In this document: in pieces, positions 19,200 to 31,443 of the stretch
How positions within the stretch are numbered: position 1 is the stretch's first letter
How the letters are laid out: each line of letters begins with the position of its first letter
Source of the DNA: Lineus longissimus
Taxonomy: Eukaryota > Nemertea > Pilidiophora > Heteronemertea > Lineidae
Assembly: GCF_910592395.1 (NCBI RefSeq)
Contig: NC_088319.1
Coordinates: 4,714,001-4,778,000 of the forward strand
DNA: 64,000 bases
Reading direction: 5' to 3'
Translations under genes and position numbers: made by a program
Notes under the pieces: model-generated
What the model was told of the DNA's origin: nothing
The model's database searches: none
The model's input: the letters and a program-made list of their open reading frames with translations, nothing else

Positions 19200-19541
19200 T
19201 ATTAATACAAAATAATTTTTTATTAGATATAGGTTTGGAAAGGGGATTCCCCTTTTTTAGTTTCGGTTTTGGTTACGGTTAGTCATTTTATAGTCAAAAA
19301 ACTTGACTATAATATGAAACTCACATACAACAAAAATTGAAATTAACCCAAAAGGCCCAACAGGTCTGAGCTTTTTGTGAACTTTAGTATCCTATATAAT
19401 CACCACTTGGTCGAAAATGTAGGATTCAGGGCTCACCACACCCATGAGAATTTTAGCGCTTCGACGAAGTGAAGCGAGTTAAATCATCATGGGTGTGTTC
19501 ATTTATATACAGAGTAAACATTTTTTATTAGATCACGTATG
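19200..19541. other. Non-coding right end of E1 between PolB and the inverted repeat
   Basis: No gene is seen. It holds an 11-bp inverted repeat (CACACCCATGA at about 19436, TCATGGGTGTG at about 19489) enclosing a degenerate E1 motif, and at 19501-19518 a copy of the capsid promoter sequence (ATTTATATACAGAGTAAA) reading into a six-codon open frame on the minus strand. Confidence 0.5.
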
Positions 19542-19620
19542 ACGGGAGCTCTTTCCACTTTAGATAATTTGTTGATCTTGTGATACGTGATTCAAGTTGT
19601 TCGTCGGAGAGGAAGGACAT
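19528..19620 (-). pseudogene. Truncated right-end duplicate of the 5415 gene
   Basis: The right inverted repeat contains the first 79 bp of the gene at 5415, including its ATG (19618-19620). Past the repeat boundary the frame runs four codons into unique sequence and stops, giving 30 residues. It is a by-product of the repeat boundary lying inside the gene. Confidence 0.8.
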
Positions 19621-20367
19621 ACTTTATTATGTACAAAAAATAATTTTTATTAATTTATCTATTTTGTGTCCGTTGAAGAAGTTGTTCCGTTGAAGAAGTT
19701 GTTCCGTTGAAGAAGTTGTTCCATTGAAGAAGTTGTTCCGTTGAAGAAGTTGTTCCGTTGAAGAAGTTGTTCCGTTGAAGAAGTTGTGAACTTTTGAAGG
19801 ATTGTAGAATTGTAGAATTGTAGGATTGTTGTTCAGCGAGCGAAGCGAGCGTTTGAATGAAGCGAGCGAAGCGAGCGGTTTGTAGAATTGTTGTTCAGCG
19901 AGCGAAGCGAGCGGTTTGTAAAATAGTTTGACTAGTGTTTGACTGTGAGTCCATTCTTCCAAATTGAAGAGGTGTTTTGACTGAAGAAGTTGTGTGTTGA
20001 CTGTGTTTGACTGTGAGTCCGTTATCCAAAATTGGAGAGACGTGTTGACTGGTGTTTGACTGAAAGAAGTTGTGTGATGTGTTGACTGGTGTTTGACTGA
20101 ATAAAAATGAATAATGTTTTGACCAGTGTTTGACTGAAAGAAGTTGTGTGTTGTGTTGACTGGTGTTTGACTGAAAGAAGTTGTGTGATGTGTTGACTGG
20201 TGTTTGACTGAAATAAGTTGTGTGTTGTGTTGACTGGTGTTTGACTGAATAATTGTTTTGACTGGTGTTTGACTGAATAAAGTTGTAAAATAGTTTTGAC
20301 TGGTGTTTGTCTGAAAGGAAAGTCAGTCAAAACGTCAGTGAGTTAGAACTGTCATAACTACCCTACT
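19542..20367 (-). repeat. Right terminal inverted repeat of E1 (826 bp)
   Basis: This is the inverted copy of 4753-5493. It has seven units of the 17-bp TTCCGTTGAAGAAGTTG repeat (19669-19797) against two on the left. The 85-bp difference in length between the two repeats equals exactly five such units. Three copies of the GCGAGCGAAGCGAGCG motif and the CAGTCAAACACC-type minisatellite are also present. Confidence 0.93.
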
Positions 20368-21649
20368 CGGCACGAGCGTACATGTATATCTCAAATGCAT
20401 TTGTGTACAAATAACATACTTTAACACTGCTGTCAGCGCTGACCCCAAACATTCGTCGGTCAAATGCCAGACACATCAACTGAAACCAAGGACGTTTAAT
20501 AGAGCGTACACGTAATTCACAACAACACATCAAAGGTAAAAGCACACATTTACCATGCGGAAATAATAATTAGGCATATCAAGCTTCGTTTGGTCAATAG
20601 TTCGCCAAAAGTAAATCTCTTAAGTAAGTGAGGACGTAAGTGAGGACGTCAGCGTCTACGTCTCTGAGCTCCGCTACAAGAGGCGCTGATCAGGAAATGG
20701 TGAATTTCGAAAATAGCATGTTAAGTCACCTCTCTGATCTTGTGTCCCTAGTTCTGCTGCGACAGACACAACCGATGCAATAGAGCCTGATATCAGCAAG
20801 ATAACTGTGGCTTTAACAAGACAACGTTTAATCAATAACAACACAACCAGCGTCAATAACTGTATTTGTGAAAATTGATTCAAAGAAAATAGTGCATAAA
20901 CTTATTTTGACATCGATTGCTTTTAAAATGGATATCGTGGAATAGAATCCGACCCCATACGCATGTTCACATATAAAAAATGTTGTTACGTAGCTATTTG
21001 TGATCCGGATCCTTGAACCTAAATAAGACTTATGCTTTTTGTCACTACGACCTGTGATCATGATTGCATGCAACAAAAATCGCTCGTTTACCATGTTTAC
21101 GGTGGTCATCGTAGGTCCTTGCATGGGACAGGAATCGATTATCGCGGCTCTGATCTCCCCGGCCAAAATCCAGAATTAAGATTTGTATAAGATTTTAAAG
21201 ATATTATTCAGTTTTGTGAACGAGTGCATTTCTTAGTTTAGATCTTAACTATATTAGGAATCTGGCAAGAATCCTCTTACGAATGTACAGTCTAGCTCGT
21301 AATAAAGGACGGTACAATACTAGTATATTATCTCTATCGTCTTATCAGTTGTTTAATCGGGAATAGCATAGAAACTTCTTAACCTGTTTCCTACTTTTAT
21401 CATCCTGTTTGCATTCCTGACTTGCTTGACTAGTATGGGTTATATTTTATGAGATACCTATAATCAAGTTGTTCACTGACATGATAATTATGATTAAACG
21501 TAAAAAGAATTTAGAGCGGGTTGGCATTTATTAAGCAATTAACATTTGAAATTCAGCCTTTGGAGCAGAAATATCAGTCTCAAGGGACAACTTGGATTGT
21601 AGCCTGGATTGTAGCTTGTAACCTGGATTGTAGCTTGTCATGAGGTGAG

Positions 21650-22580
21650 TAAAAACGCGATTGGGGTAAGGACAGGGTCATGGTCAATTCCAACATCTGC
21701 TCCTGGATAGGTCTTGGTCTCAGCCATGCTGATGCTGCTCACGAAATTTTCGTAACCGTAATGTACTCGATCATGTTGTGTGTGTTACCAATAGGAGAAT
21801 GCCAAGTTGCCTTTCGACTGAGTTTTTGAGGAAATTCAATTATCCGGAGGCCCCTCTTGTTTGTTACTCCTGAGCAAAATCTCCCGACGTTGCCTTTCCA
21901 TTGGTCCTAGGCATCGGTGCCGATTTTTGCGTCACAGCCCCCTACTACCATAATAATGTCCTGCTTTGGGAGAGACTGCATAGTAGCCATGATGTCTTCG
22001 TAAAATCCATTCATCCTGTCCTCGGATCCAAAGCTTGTTGGAGCGTAGATCTGGACAACTGACAGGTTGAATGGTTTTGCGCTGATCCTCACAGTCATCA
22101 TACGGTTGGAGACTGGTCAATACTCTTTTTAAAATTAAATAGTGAAAGTAACTAATTATTGTTATGTTTTACTACTCTGGTACATGTAGTTGCTATTGCA
22201 CTGACTGTGGAATTATTTGTTTTAACTATCAAAATGGTAATTCTTAACCATTTTGATGGTAGTTTTACTACCTATTTTAGTTGGAACCACTAATTAATGG
22301 TTCGTTTTTACTGATTTCACAGTTGGTGCACTAGGGACTACCAATAGGTTGCTTTTAGAACTGCTGGTGCCGTGTCCTTATGAATCATGGCTGCCATCCC
22401 ATATCAACGCTTGGAATGTTTACCACTAAAGAAGAGTCTGTGTCCATCGGCTGTTGTCATCTCACCTGTACCAGTGAGCCTTGCCTCAGCCAGACCAACA
22501 CTGTTCGACCTATATCGCCTAACTTCATACTCGAGCTGTTCGATCTTGCCGCATTGGAATGGAGTAATAAAATTAGATAG
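21650..22580 (-). mobile_element. Degenerate LINE endonuclease remnant
   Basis: On the minus strand, broken frames give pieces of an APE-type endonuclease as found in RTE/CR1-like LINEs: a GHRLFFSGKHS-like piece near 22420-22450, VQIYAPTS and QDIIMVVGG near 21920-22070, and TKTYPGADVGIDHD near 21680. Related pieces are at 29590-29870 (with the N-terminal GKWHVRTL) and 48430-48700. A ~170-bp foldback sequence splits this copy at about 22190-22335. No reverse transcriptase was found. Confidence 0.65.
22190..22335. repeat. Foldback (MITE-like) insertion in the LINE remnant
   Basis: The ends pair imperfectly (TTGCACTGACTGTGGAA with TTCACAGTTGGTGCA). Inside there is a run of small palindromes (AACTATCAAAATGGT with ACCATTTTGATGGT, GGTAGTTTTACTACC, GAACCACTAATTAATGGTTC). 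It separates two parts of the LINE endonuclease, so it probably inserted there. Confidence 0.5.
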
Positions 22581-22944
22581 CAGACGCTAGCTCACCTGAA
22601 CACTCATACTTGAACGCGTACGTCAGGGAGAACAAGGCACAAAGAAAAATGCAGCCGAAACTATGACCCTCAAAAATAAGAAACGGCGGGCATGTTATTA
22701 CTCAATTCCTGATTTTAAGGTTTCGATCGGATCTCAATCACACTTCAACTGACTGGTAAGTGTCTTCTATTATAACTATTAATCATGCTCATCAAATGAT
22801 CCCAAGAGGCTTGAAAGCCTCGTGTCTGAATGATGACCAGAACCACAGGTTTAATGATAACATAACAGCAAGCCATGCATCTAGCCAGCATTGAGAAGTA
22901 GTCTAAAATAGACATAAAAAATAGAAACACAACGATCCAAAGAT

Positions 22945-23190
22945 TTTCATGAACTCCGACTCGGAGACGATTTTCAACCTGAGATCGTTGAAACGTGGTC
23001 GTAAGCTCCGACTCGGTGACTGCACTCGACCAGCGATCGTTGAAACACGAACGTGAGCATGAACTCCAACTCGGTGACGACGGCGACCAGACATCTTTGA
23101 AACGAGGACGTAAGCTCCGATTCAATGAAGATAATCGTCCAGATATCTTGGCAACGCGATGGTGAACTCAATTATTCAATGACAAAATTG
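22945..23190. repeat. Degenerate tandem repeat, about 60-bp units
   Basis: About four diverged units share GTAAGCTCCGACTCGGTGA and CGACCAG.GATCGTTGAAAC pieces. Open frames on the minus strand here are by-products of the repeat. The rest of 22590-23279 shows nothing else. Confidence 0.6.
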
Positions 23191-24193
23191 AACTGGGTCA
23201 CACAATCCAGTACAGTGTAGAAGTGGAAAATGTCCCCCTGGAAAAAGTATCCGTCCGTTTTGAATTCTGATGGATTGTATTATATGGTGCATAGAGGCCA
23301 TGACCGTCAATAAAAGAAGATGCAAGCTGAAACCTCCGAATATCGCTTTCTTTCACTTTCAATTTACAACTATTGCGTTGTATTGCAATAACAGTTTAGT
23401 GGTCGAACTGACTCTTTCCATACTCTCATTAGAAAGATGATCTCCCAAATACGGCGATCGTCATTCAAATAACAGTCTGTCTTCGACTTGCTCATAGTGT
23501 TTTTCATCTCGTCTGGCCGAGGGCACTTAGTTGAACTAAGGTATGTGACCACATCACGTTTATTAAAAGATAGTGGTGTTGCTCAGAACAAGATTACTTA
23601 GTATCCTTGGGATTTGCCTGACCAGAGTCTTTCAACTAGTCTGAAAGTCTTCCAATTTTTTTATTTAAAGACTCTTGCCTAACCAATGCTCCTTTATGGT
23701 GTCAACTAAACCTGGTCAACTATGACACCGGCTGCCCAAGGCTGTGTTTCATTACTATAATATTGGTGATCACACTATTACAATGAAGTGACAAGAGAAG
23801 AGCCAAGTAAATATGGTCAGATCTAAAATAATGTAATCCGAAATACACTTATACTGCATGTGTAATTTCCCTCAATATACTTATTGCGACAATCATATCT
23901 CCCGGAATATCAATGAATTTATTTATGCAACACGGAAATTCCTTACGATAGAGAGTGGAATGCTATGATGTCTGTTTCGATTTCGCGTAGAAATATGGAT
24001 TTAGACAAAGATTCTAGTGCGCAAATTCCGAAAAATGAACGTTAGTAGTGAATTATTAGACATAGCAGCAGTCAGAAATATTGCATCCATAGCTGTGCCG
24101 TATCCGTCTCATCTTAGTTTCTTAATCAGCTACTGTGAGATTTGTTCGTGCAGCTCAGCTTTATAAACAATATGAGTCCACCCGAGTACTTTG

Positions 24194-25195
24194 TTACAGA
24201 GTAAATACCTTTGCGGTCATTTGCTTACCAGTATCGAATTTTGGCCAGGCAAATAATCTTTCATTCGCACCGACTATTAACCAATGGTTGGAGACAAAAG
24301 GGTCACGTAAGGTCATCAATAACGTATTCTTAGCTTCCACCTCGGATTCATCCAGGCATGGCCCCAATTGCAACCTAAACAGAAATAGAGCGTGATTCTT
24401 AGGATTCAGCCTAAAGCTCTCCTTAGGACGCTTACTTAAAAATATGGTAACGAACTTCGCCCGATGAACCTCAACGACGACATTATATGATCCTAGCAAA
24501 GACAGAATTGCGGAGTCTCCCAATTTTCTGAACAAATCATCACGTAAGATAATCGACGTGGATTTATTATACTCGTACGGTTTTTCTAAGATGGTGATGG
24601 AGTGTGTTCTAGCTGATGATTTATAGAGATAACCATTCAAATCACATCGGATATCCTCTAACATGATGTTATCCATATCAGATAATAAAGCACTTTCGGC
24701 TTCAGGCACAAGAGAGTAATCTATCTCTTTTAGGCTTTTAACATACCGAAGTTTAAGAGCAAACCCTATGTTTACTATTTTATACCAATTTAACCAATAC
24801 ATAAACAGGTCTTTTTCCCTGTTTTTGTGCTGCTGAAATTTGCATCGAAAGGTCAACTCCAAGAAAACATTCTCACCACATGAAACCATTTTGAAATATT
24901 TGAACCTCGAATTCTTTGGACCGACGCTTTTCTCAAGTTCACCATACGGTAGAATCAACTCTCGGCAATTGCTACTTTCAATCAAATCGAATTGAAATGC
25001 TCGCAACTTTTCAGCGACATATTTCCGTCCACGACGAGTGCTAACACCTATGACATCATTGCCATATTCGCCAGCAATGTATGTGAGCTCGTTAAAATGA
25101 AAATGATACGTCAATTTAAAATCTCCGCTGATATCATCTTGGCTGTAGACGTAGACATTACGATAAGGACTCAAGGAGTAATGAAAAAGAGCCAC
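24194..25195 (-). CDS. Large terminal exon of a host PAN-family gene, copy B
   Basis: 333 codons, the same length and closely similar to 911-1912. Differences cluster in a short central segment (the KIKKRGQG / QHKNREKD region and about SLVPEAESALL), while flanking parts are nearly identical. The frame opens from a GTG just after an AG, as in copy A. I do not recognise the domain. With the PAN exon at 26527-26859 and the 249-bp block at 25860-26108 it would form the least damaged gene of the family in this window. Confidence 0.5.
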   Translation of the reverse strand: MALFHYSLSPYRNVYVYSQDDISGDFKLTYHFHFNELTYIAGEYGNDVIGVSTRRGRKYVAEKLRAFQFDLIESSNCRELILPYGELEKSVGPKNSRFKYFKMVSCGENVFLELTFRCKFQQHKNREKDLFMYWLNWYKIVNIGFALKLRYVKSLKEIDYSLVPEAESALLSDMDNIMLEDIRCDLNGYLYKSSARTHSITILEKPYEYNKSTSIILRDDLFRKLGDSAILSLLGSYNVVVEVHRAKFVTIFLSKRPKESFRLNPKNHALFLFRLQLGPCLDESEVEAKNTLLMTLRDPFVSNHWLIVGANERLFAWPKFDTGKQMTAKVFTL

Positions 25196-25859
25196 TGTGA
25201 CTATGACACTTAGCCGTGTGTGGTAAAATACCGATGCCGCCCACGGTGGGAACTGGCCATAGATCCTTACATCACGGTACGACCGATAGGTGCCCCTCTG
25301 CTAGTTCGGCGTGGCGGTTAAAAGTTAAGATATGACAGCTTTAAATGAAGTGGATGAAATTGTTGAAATTAGGTTTTAATACATTACATTGTGGGAGAGA
25401 TGGAAGGCTGTCTCTCTCTGTTGATTAGACAATCTTCATAAGTAATGCGCTCATCTTGTTTATACAAACCCATTATTAACGTATAGGTGGATACAGCCTT
25501 TTTGGTATACCCTGTATATATTATAGACAGGTTGGCAACAATGAGCGCCACTCTGAAAATCATCCGGACGGCCAGGGCAATTAAGCGAAATCTACGAAAA
25601 CTGCGGAAAACTGGGAAATATGGTAAAATTGAGCGGAAACACCCAAAAACAATGCACATGAAAAGATCGCTATAGAATATGTATATGATAATTATTTGTA
25701 AAAATTGCTACGTTTGGCCTTCTCCCCCACCACAGCCGATGTGGAAATGGTCCGAGAAGAATAATGCAGATCATTTTGTCATGCATCTAATATTCAGTTA
25801 ATCGACGAACGTTTTCATTGTGCCATTCCATCTGGATTTTTACAGTAATGTTTATAATA

Positions 25860-26108
25860 TCAAATTGGATCAGTGCATAAGATGGCTACAACGAAGTGGT
25901 TATCCAAATTGCAGTGCACGACTTGAAATACGACTTCATTATAGACAGGTACGCCTAAAGCAGAGGTCGGTCTGAATTTGAAAGTATTATTGTGCAGTTT
26001 CACGTAATTTATCATATATTTGTGAAAAATGTTTACCAGTTCAGTTGAATCGAAGTAATCATCAGACGACCATACTTTACCCTCAAAGTTGAAGTGTAGG
26101 TGTACACC
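25860..26108 (-). CDS. Putative internal exon, copy B
   Basis: This is the copy B version of 2462-2710: 249 bp, open on the minus strand, with the same ends. Changes from copy A are mostly conservative (for example SDNYFD to SDDYFD, DLVNISH to ELVNIFH). It is unrecognised and splice sites are uncertain. Confidence 0.35.
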   Translation of the reverse strand, partial: GVHLHFNFEGKVWSSDDYFDSTELVNIFHKYMINYVKLHNNTFKFRPTSALGVPVYNEVVFQVVHCNLDNHFVVAILCTDPI

Positions 26109-26526
26109 TTATTCCTCAGTTGACTATACGCCATGCATTCGCACGAGAATTAGGTTTTTGTTTCAACAGCTGCATAAAGTTGCATATTCCAGTCTCGGGC
26201 GCTCCGGTTAACGTCATTGAAGACAATTTGAGTTTTAACAATTATGGGCGCAATGCGCGGATGATGGAGATCGTTCCATAGAACGAGTAATTCATACTAG
26301 CTGTAAATAAACCCAACACACTAAATATACTAAATATGGCTTCTTTAGCCCTGGTAGGCAACCAGTCTAGGACTAACGAAATTCCGATATCAAACAGTCC
26401 AGTGCGAGCTTGTCAGTAGGGCAAGCAACGCCGTCCTAGTGTCTAACCGGTTGCGCACGCAACAACAGCAAATTATGTCTTTTTTACAAAATAGGTTGCG
26501 TATATAAAAACCGAAATATTGGCTAC

Positions 26527-26859
26527 CTGCTTTTTCCAAAGCCGATGCCCTGTTTTCCCGCCTCTGCAAGTCCAGTCCTTGGTAGCAGCATTCTTGTGAA
26601 GATAGCAGGTTTCCGTTTGATCATGGCGGTCATGGCCGTTCTTGGGGGTGGTGAAAAAGGCAACGCACATCTGAATATTCGAGCATGCCATACCACATCG
26701 AAGAATTGACTGAACTCGTAAGATTGCGAAAGTTAAATTGCTATCAGTTCCGTTAATGTCCATTGTCATGAATTGAAATGAGGAAAACACTAAACTTGCT
26801 AGAGCTCTGTCCATGTTGGTCAGGACCAGCAATAACTCCAATATAGTCATGAATTGCAT
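26527..26859 (-). CDS. First exon: signal peptide plus PAN/apple-like domain, copy B
   Basis: It has the same layout as 3129-3461 and the same CAG/GTAGCC donor. The cysteines of the PAN module are all kept (RCGMACSNI, MCVAFF, ETCYLH, DWTCR). It encodes a short hydrophobic leader, so the product is probably secreted. The partner and role are unknown. Confidence 0.55.
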
Positions 26860-29800
26860 TTATATGCAATAGAATTCTTGATTGGATTACCTGCTTTCTC
26901 GAGATATTGATGGTGTCATTGCAAACTTATACCACAGACAAAATCCTCCGGAGCAAATCTTTAAAGAAAATGGCCAAAAATGGTTAAAAAAGGCTATATA
27001 AAATCTATACCGGTATAGCACCTGTATAGGTTTTGCAAAGGACAACCTATAAACTATAAGATCCCATGTGAAAAAAATCTATATAGTATATACAGTGTAG
27101 TCTATGTATTTTATAAACATAGAAACTCTATATAACTAAAATAACTTTTTAAATCATACATGAAAAACCTATATAGCACCTATTAAAATCCGTTTAGAAT
27201 ACTGTAAAGGTAAAGGGTTTCTCAACAGATTTTCTCCAGAAAAATATTTGCATGTGATTGTTTCTTAGCATTTTTGAATACACGGTATAGCTAAAACAAA
27301 TTAACTAGTGTCACCTACATCTACATGTAGGTGTCTATCCTTCACAATATTTCAGTCGACCTAACACATGCAATACAGTCAGTGTCGTCAAAAGGGCAAA
27401 TGTCGTCATGGGTGCACCTTAGGTGTACCAAGGACCAAGCTGGGTGTACCTTAACAGCACCGCACCCAGGATGCTCCTGGGTGCTGCTTTAAAATGATCA
27501 TTATGTGCAAACAGATTGAAATACGCGCCGATTAAAAAACCTGTGTCCGATGTGGGGTACGCGTGCTTTTGCTCTACATCCGTAATTTTGCTGAACACTA
27601 ACTGTAAACGAGGTGTCAAAATGTCAGTTCGACATCAGTGGCAGGATCTAGGGTCATTGCGCACACGTGTGCTATGAACGGATGTATGTATGTATGGGGG
27701 AATCATCTCATACAGCATACCTAATGACATAGTAAATAGTATTATGTTCTTAAAAATCCTTTTTCTTTATTTCTTACCACCATCTGTAATACATGTATAT
27801 GTATACACTTTTTAAGCGAAAAATAGAGCAAATGTTCGACACGAAATGTTCTGATTTGCTACAAGACAAACATACCATTTTCAACCTTGGACACAGGTTT
27901 TTAATCGGCGCGAATTTCACACTGGGTGCAGATAAGAATCTTTAAGTGAAGTTAAGGTACACCAAGATTGGTCCTGGGTGCACTTAAGGTGCACCAAGGA
28001 CCAACGATTGTTGGGCACTATTTAAGACACGTGGAACTTGTGGTTTTTAGGAGTCATTACGATACGTGCTAATTGCGAAGGGTACACTGTATACGCAGTT
28101 TCTTTAAACACCTCGATCAAAATAGGGGCTGTAGCTGGATGCAATGCCAACAATGACATGTAATTCTTGCCGAAAAGGAAAGGATTTTCGCGGCAGAATG
28201 CTTTCGCGATCATGACCTACTCGAGAAATTTGTGAAAACCTCCTTAACGCGAAATTTTCTGTTAAGACAAGCATATTCCGGCAATGGATCAATGACGATT
28301 TGATTGTCGAAGGGACATTCTGAAATACATTGCTATCACAAATCATGGTTAGCCTCTTTCTGTTTGCGGAACTGAGAGTTTTTAGAAACTCAGCCAAGAG
28401 CCTCCTTGATTATGTTAAAATGCAGAATTTTGCATGGCACGAGTGTACGTGTATATCTCAATTGCATTTGTGTACAAATTAAATTCTTTAAGACTGCAGT
28501 CAGCGCTGACCCCAAACATTTGTCGGTCAAATGCCAGACACATCAACTGAAACCACGGACGTTTAATAGAGCGTTCACGTAATTCACAACAACATCTATC
28601 AAAGGTAAAATCACACAATTACCATGCGACAAGAATAAGTAGGCATATCAAGCTTCGTTTGGTCAATAGTTCGCCAAAAGTAAATCAATTTCGAAGTATT
28701 TGAGGACGTCAGCGTCTACGTCTCAGAGCTCCGCTACAAGAGGCGCTGATCAGGAAATGGTGAATTACGAAAATAGCATGTTTAGTCACCTCTCTGAACT
28801 TGTGTCCTTAGTTCTGCTGCGACAGACACAACCGATGCAATAGAGCCTGATTTTAGCAAGATAACTGTGGCTTTAACAAGACAACGTTTAATCAATAACA
28901 ACACAACCAGCGTCAATAACTGTATTTGTGAAAATTGATTCAAAGAAAACAGTGCATAAACTTATTTTGACATCGATTGCTTTTAAAATGGATATCGTGG
29001 AATCGAATCCGACCCCATACGCATGTTCACATATAAAAAATGTTGTTACGTAGCTATTTGTGATCCGGATCCTTGAACCTAAATAAGACTTATGCTTTTT
29101 GTCACTACGACCTGTGATCATGATTGCATGCAACAAAAATCGCTCGTTTACCATGTTTACGGTGGTCATCGTAGGTCCTTGCATGGGACAGGAATCGATT
29201 ATCGCGGCTCTGATCTCCCCGGCCAAAATCCAGAATTAAGATTTGTATAAGATTTTAAAGATATTATTCAGTTTTGTGAACGGGTGCATGTACATTTCGT
29301 TGCAAGATTTCTTAGTTTAGATCTTAACTATATTAGGAATCTGGCAAGAATCCTCTTACGAATGTACAGTGTAGCTCGTAATAAAGGACGGTACAATACT
29401 AGTATGTTATCTCTATCGTCTTATCAGTTGTTTAATCGGGTATAGCATAGAAACTTCTTAACCTGTTTCCTACTTTTATCATCCTGTTTGCATTCCTGAC
29501 TTGCTGGACTAGTATGGGTTATATTTTATGAGATGCCTATAATCAAGTTGTTCACTGACATGATAATTATGATTAAACGCAAACACTAGGAATGTTGACC
29601 ACTCAAGAAGAGTCTGTGCCCATCAGCTTTTGTCATCTCACCTGTACCAGTGAGCCTGGCCACAGCCAGACAAACAGAATTCCACCTGTACCGCTGAAGT
29701 TCATACTCGAGCTGTTCGACCTTGTCCGCAGCATTCAGGGTTCGCACATGCCATTTTCCGATAACGATGTTCTGTCGCCGAAGACAGATTATGGGTGTCT

Positions 29801-31377
29801 GGGTGCCAGTTGCACATTTATCACCTCCACCCTGGTTTGTGGTAGGCCCGAACGTTCATAACCCGGGACGCATCCGATCCGGTATGAATTTCGTTGTTTT
29901 CCTTGCCATGTTAATTCACGGGCTGGGTAACTCCTTACAGAGCCCATCTCCACTCCAGGAGTCGATAGGTGGCCAAGGACTCGACAATGAGCTCATCAGC
30001 TCTTAAGATGGAGATTGGTTTTAGTTCCATCTTGGTGTCTGGCCATCCTCCACACCAAAGTCAAAGACTCTGGTTGATGTACGGGTTTAGTCGCCGATGG
30101 TCCGATCCTGAGCAGGTTGCACTGGTCTACAGGTTTGCCAGTGGCAGGTCATTGGCCGGACCTGACACAATCGCAAGCCATACAATTTTTAAAAGTACAA
30201 TGAGCAGAGTGGAGCTAAATGTTGCGATTCCATGGGACCCTCAATCGGGAATGGAGTAATTGCATGAGATAACCGACAATAGCTGACCTGACCATATATA
30301 CATGAATGAACGCGGACGTCGGAAGGCTTCGATCGAATCTAAATCACACTTCAACTTACTTGCAAATGTCTTCTATCTCACCAATTAATCATGCTCATCA
30401 AGTGATCCCAGGAGGCTAGAAAGCCTCGCGATTAAATGATGATCAGAACCACAGGATTAATGATAATATTACTGTGATTTTTCAAGCTGAACTACAAGTG
30501 TACTTCATACTACAAGTTTGACCCTGTCCCTTCATTGAAAGGGTCAGATATTTGCCCTGCTTATTTCCCAAACAGAACTTCATAATAAAGGAGTGGTTCC
30601 ACTGGATCGTTTCCCGCTTTGACCGCCCCGCGGCAGGACATTTAACTCATTCCAGCGGTCATTCAGTACCTAACATCATTACCTGCTCATCGAATGCGGG
30701 TTGGCGTCTTTTGATGACACTCCTGCTCCCATCTACTGGCGGGTTGAATTCCTAAATACCCACTGAAGTGTTGTATTGCTGGAGCGGCGGCCATGAAGCG
30801 GAACATTGCCCAAGTGGTTTTAGTTTTTCACGCAGACAGCAAGTTCTGGTCTCAATCGCAGTACCACTGCACGGGGCAGACTGATCTCCTTGGCCTTGGT
30901 AGGCAACCAGTCTATAGGAGAGCAAACACCTAAATCAGCCCGGGTAGTCTGGGCCTGTCGGCTGGGTACGTAATGACAACACGACTGTAGAAGACGGAAA
31001 CTCCGAAATAAATCTGACCAAGGACGGAGCGCATCGGCCGTATAGACTGGTGTCGAACCGAGTGCGCATGGACAACAACGGCCGCGGCTGGTATGGTTAC
31101 TCGACATACACAACTGCTTTTTGCGACGTCCTTCATAAAAAATGAGTATTGCAGATGTCAAAAATGCATACTCTATTTTGCCTGGTGTATATCGAGACAC
31201 AACTCACATTTTATATACATTTGTATTCGAATCTGTTTGTGGAGGCCGACGGTACATCAGATGAGCAAACTATTTTTGAAAACTGATCTGTGACGTCACT
31301 GGAGGTATATGGCGACGAGATAGATGAGGTAATGGAACATGTACCTGCCTAGTATCTTTGTCATCTCAAATAGATAG

Positions 31378-31385
31378 TATATAAA
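31378..31385 (+). promoter_or_regulatory. TATA box of the PLA2-like gene
   Basis: TATATAAA lies 59 bp upstream of the ATG at 31444, which would place transcription start near 31410 with a short leader. It is the only good TATA motif in this gap. Confidence 0.5.
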
Positions 31386-31443
31386 CGTGACGAACGTATC
31401 ATTGACATTTGATAAGTGGGACTCGGAGAAGGAAGAGGTCAAG

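Larger units (their letters stand above)
4753..20367. mobile_element. E1: complete, decayed Polinton/Maverick element (15.6 kb)
   Basis: The element starts AGTAGGG and ends CCCTACT, has long terminal inverted repeats and a 6-bp target duplication, and carries the Polinton core genes: retrovirus-type integrase, FtsK/A32-like ATPase, candidate major capsid and penton proteins, and family B DNA polymerase. Except for two small genes (5415 and 12156) all recognisable genes run on the minus strand. PolB is broken by two frameshifts and the small gene at 5822-6241 by a TGA, so this copy is probably not autonomous. No adenain-type cysteine protease was recognised. It is inserted in copy A of the host duplication. 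Confidence 0.92.
20368..22870. repeat. Host segmental duplication, copy A, right part
   Basis: The paralogy with copies B and C resumes at the right target duplication. About 20390-21500 matches 28440-29580 and 47220-48330 with no convincing gene. About 21500-21880 matches copy C only. From 21650 on it carries a LINE remnant and near 22741-22870 it matches copy B again (30366-30480). Confidence 0.85.
23280..30480. repeat. Host segmental duplication, copy B
   Basis: The sequence from 23280 repeats the window's first bases and continues in register with copy A (offset about 23.3-23.4 kb before E1). It holds the best-preserved gene copy (exons at 24194, 25860 and 26527) and the unoccupied E1 target near 28434. 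It has segments that A lacks, such as 27445-27690. GGTGCACC-rich arms bound 27409-28005. No gene was seen in 26860-29580 beyond short stretches shared by all copies. From 29590 there is a LINE remnant, and 29880-30480 shows nothing further. Confidence 0.9.

Noticed and set aside
20828-21166. 112-codon minus-strand frame, also at 28888-29226
   Set aside because: It is nearly identical because the DNA is duplicated; copy C loses it by indels and it shows no domain.
22380-22590. Plus-strand frames of ~66 codons
   Set aside because: They are antisense to the LINE endonuclease remnant on the minus strand.
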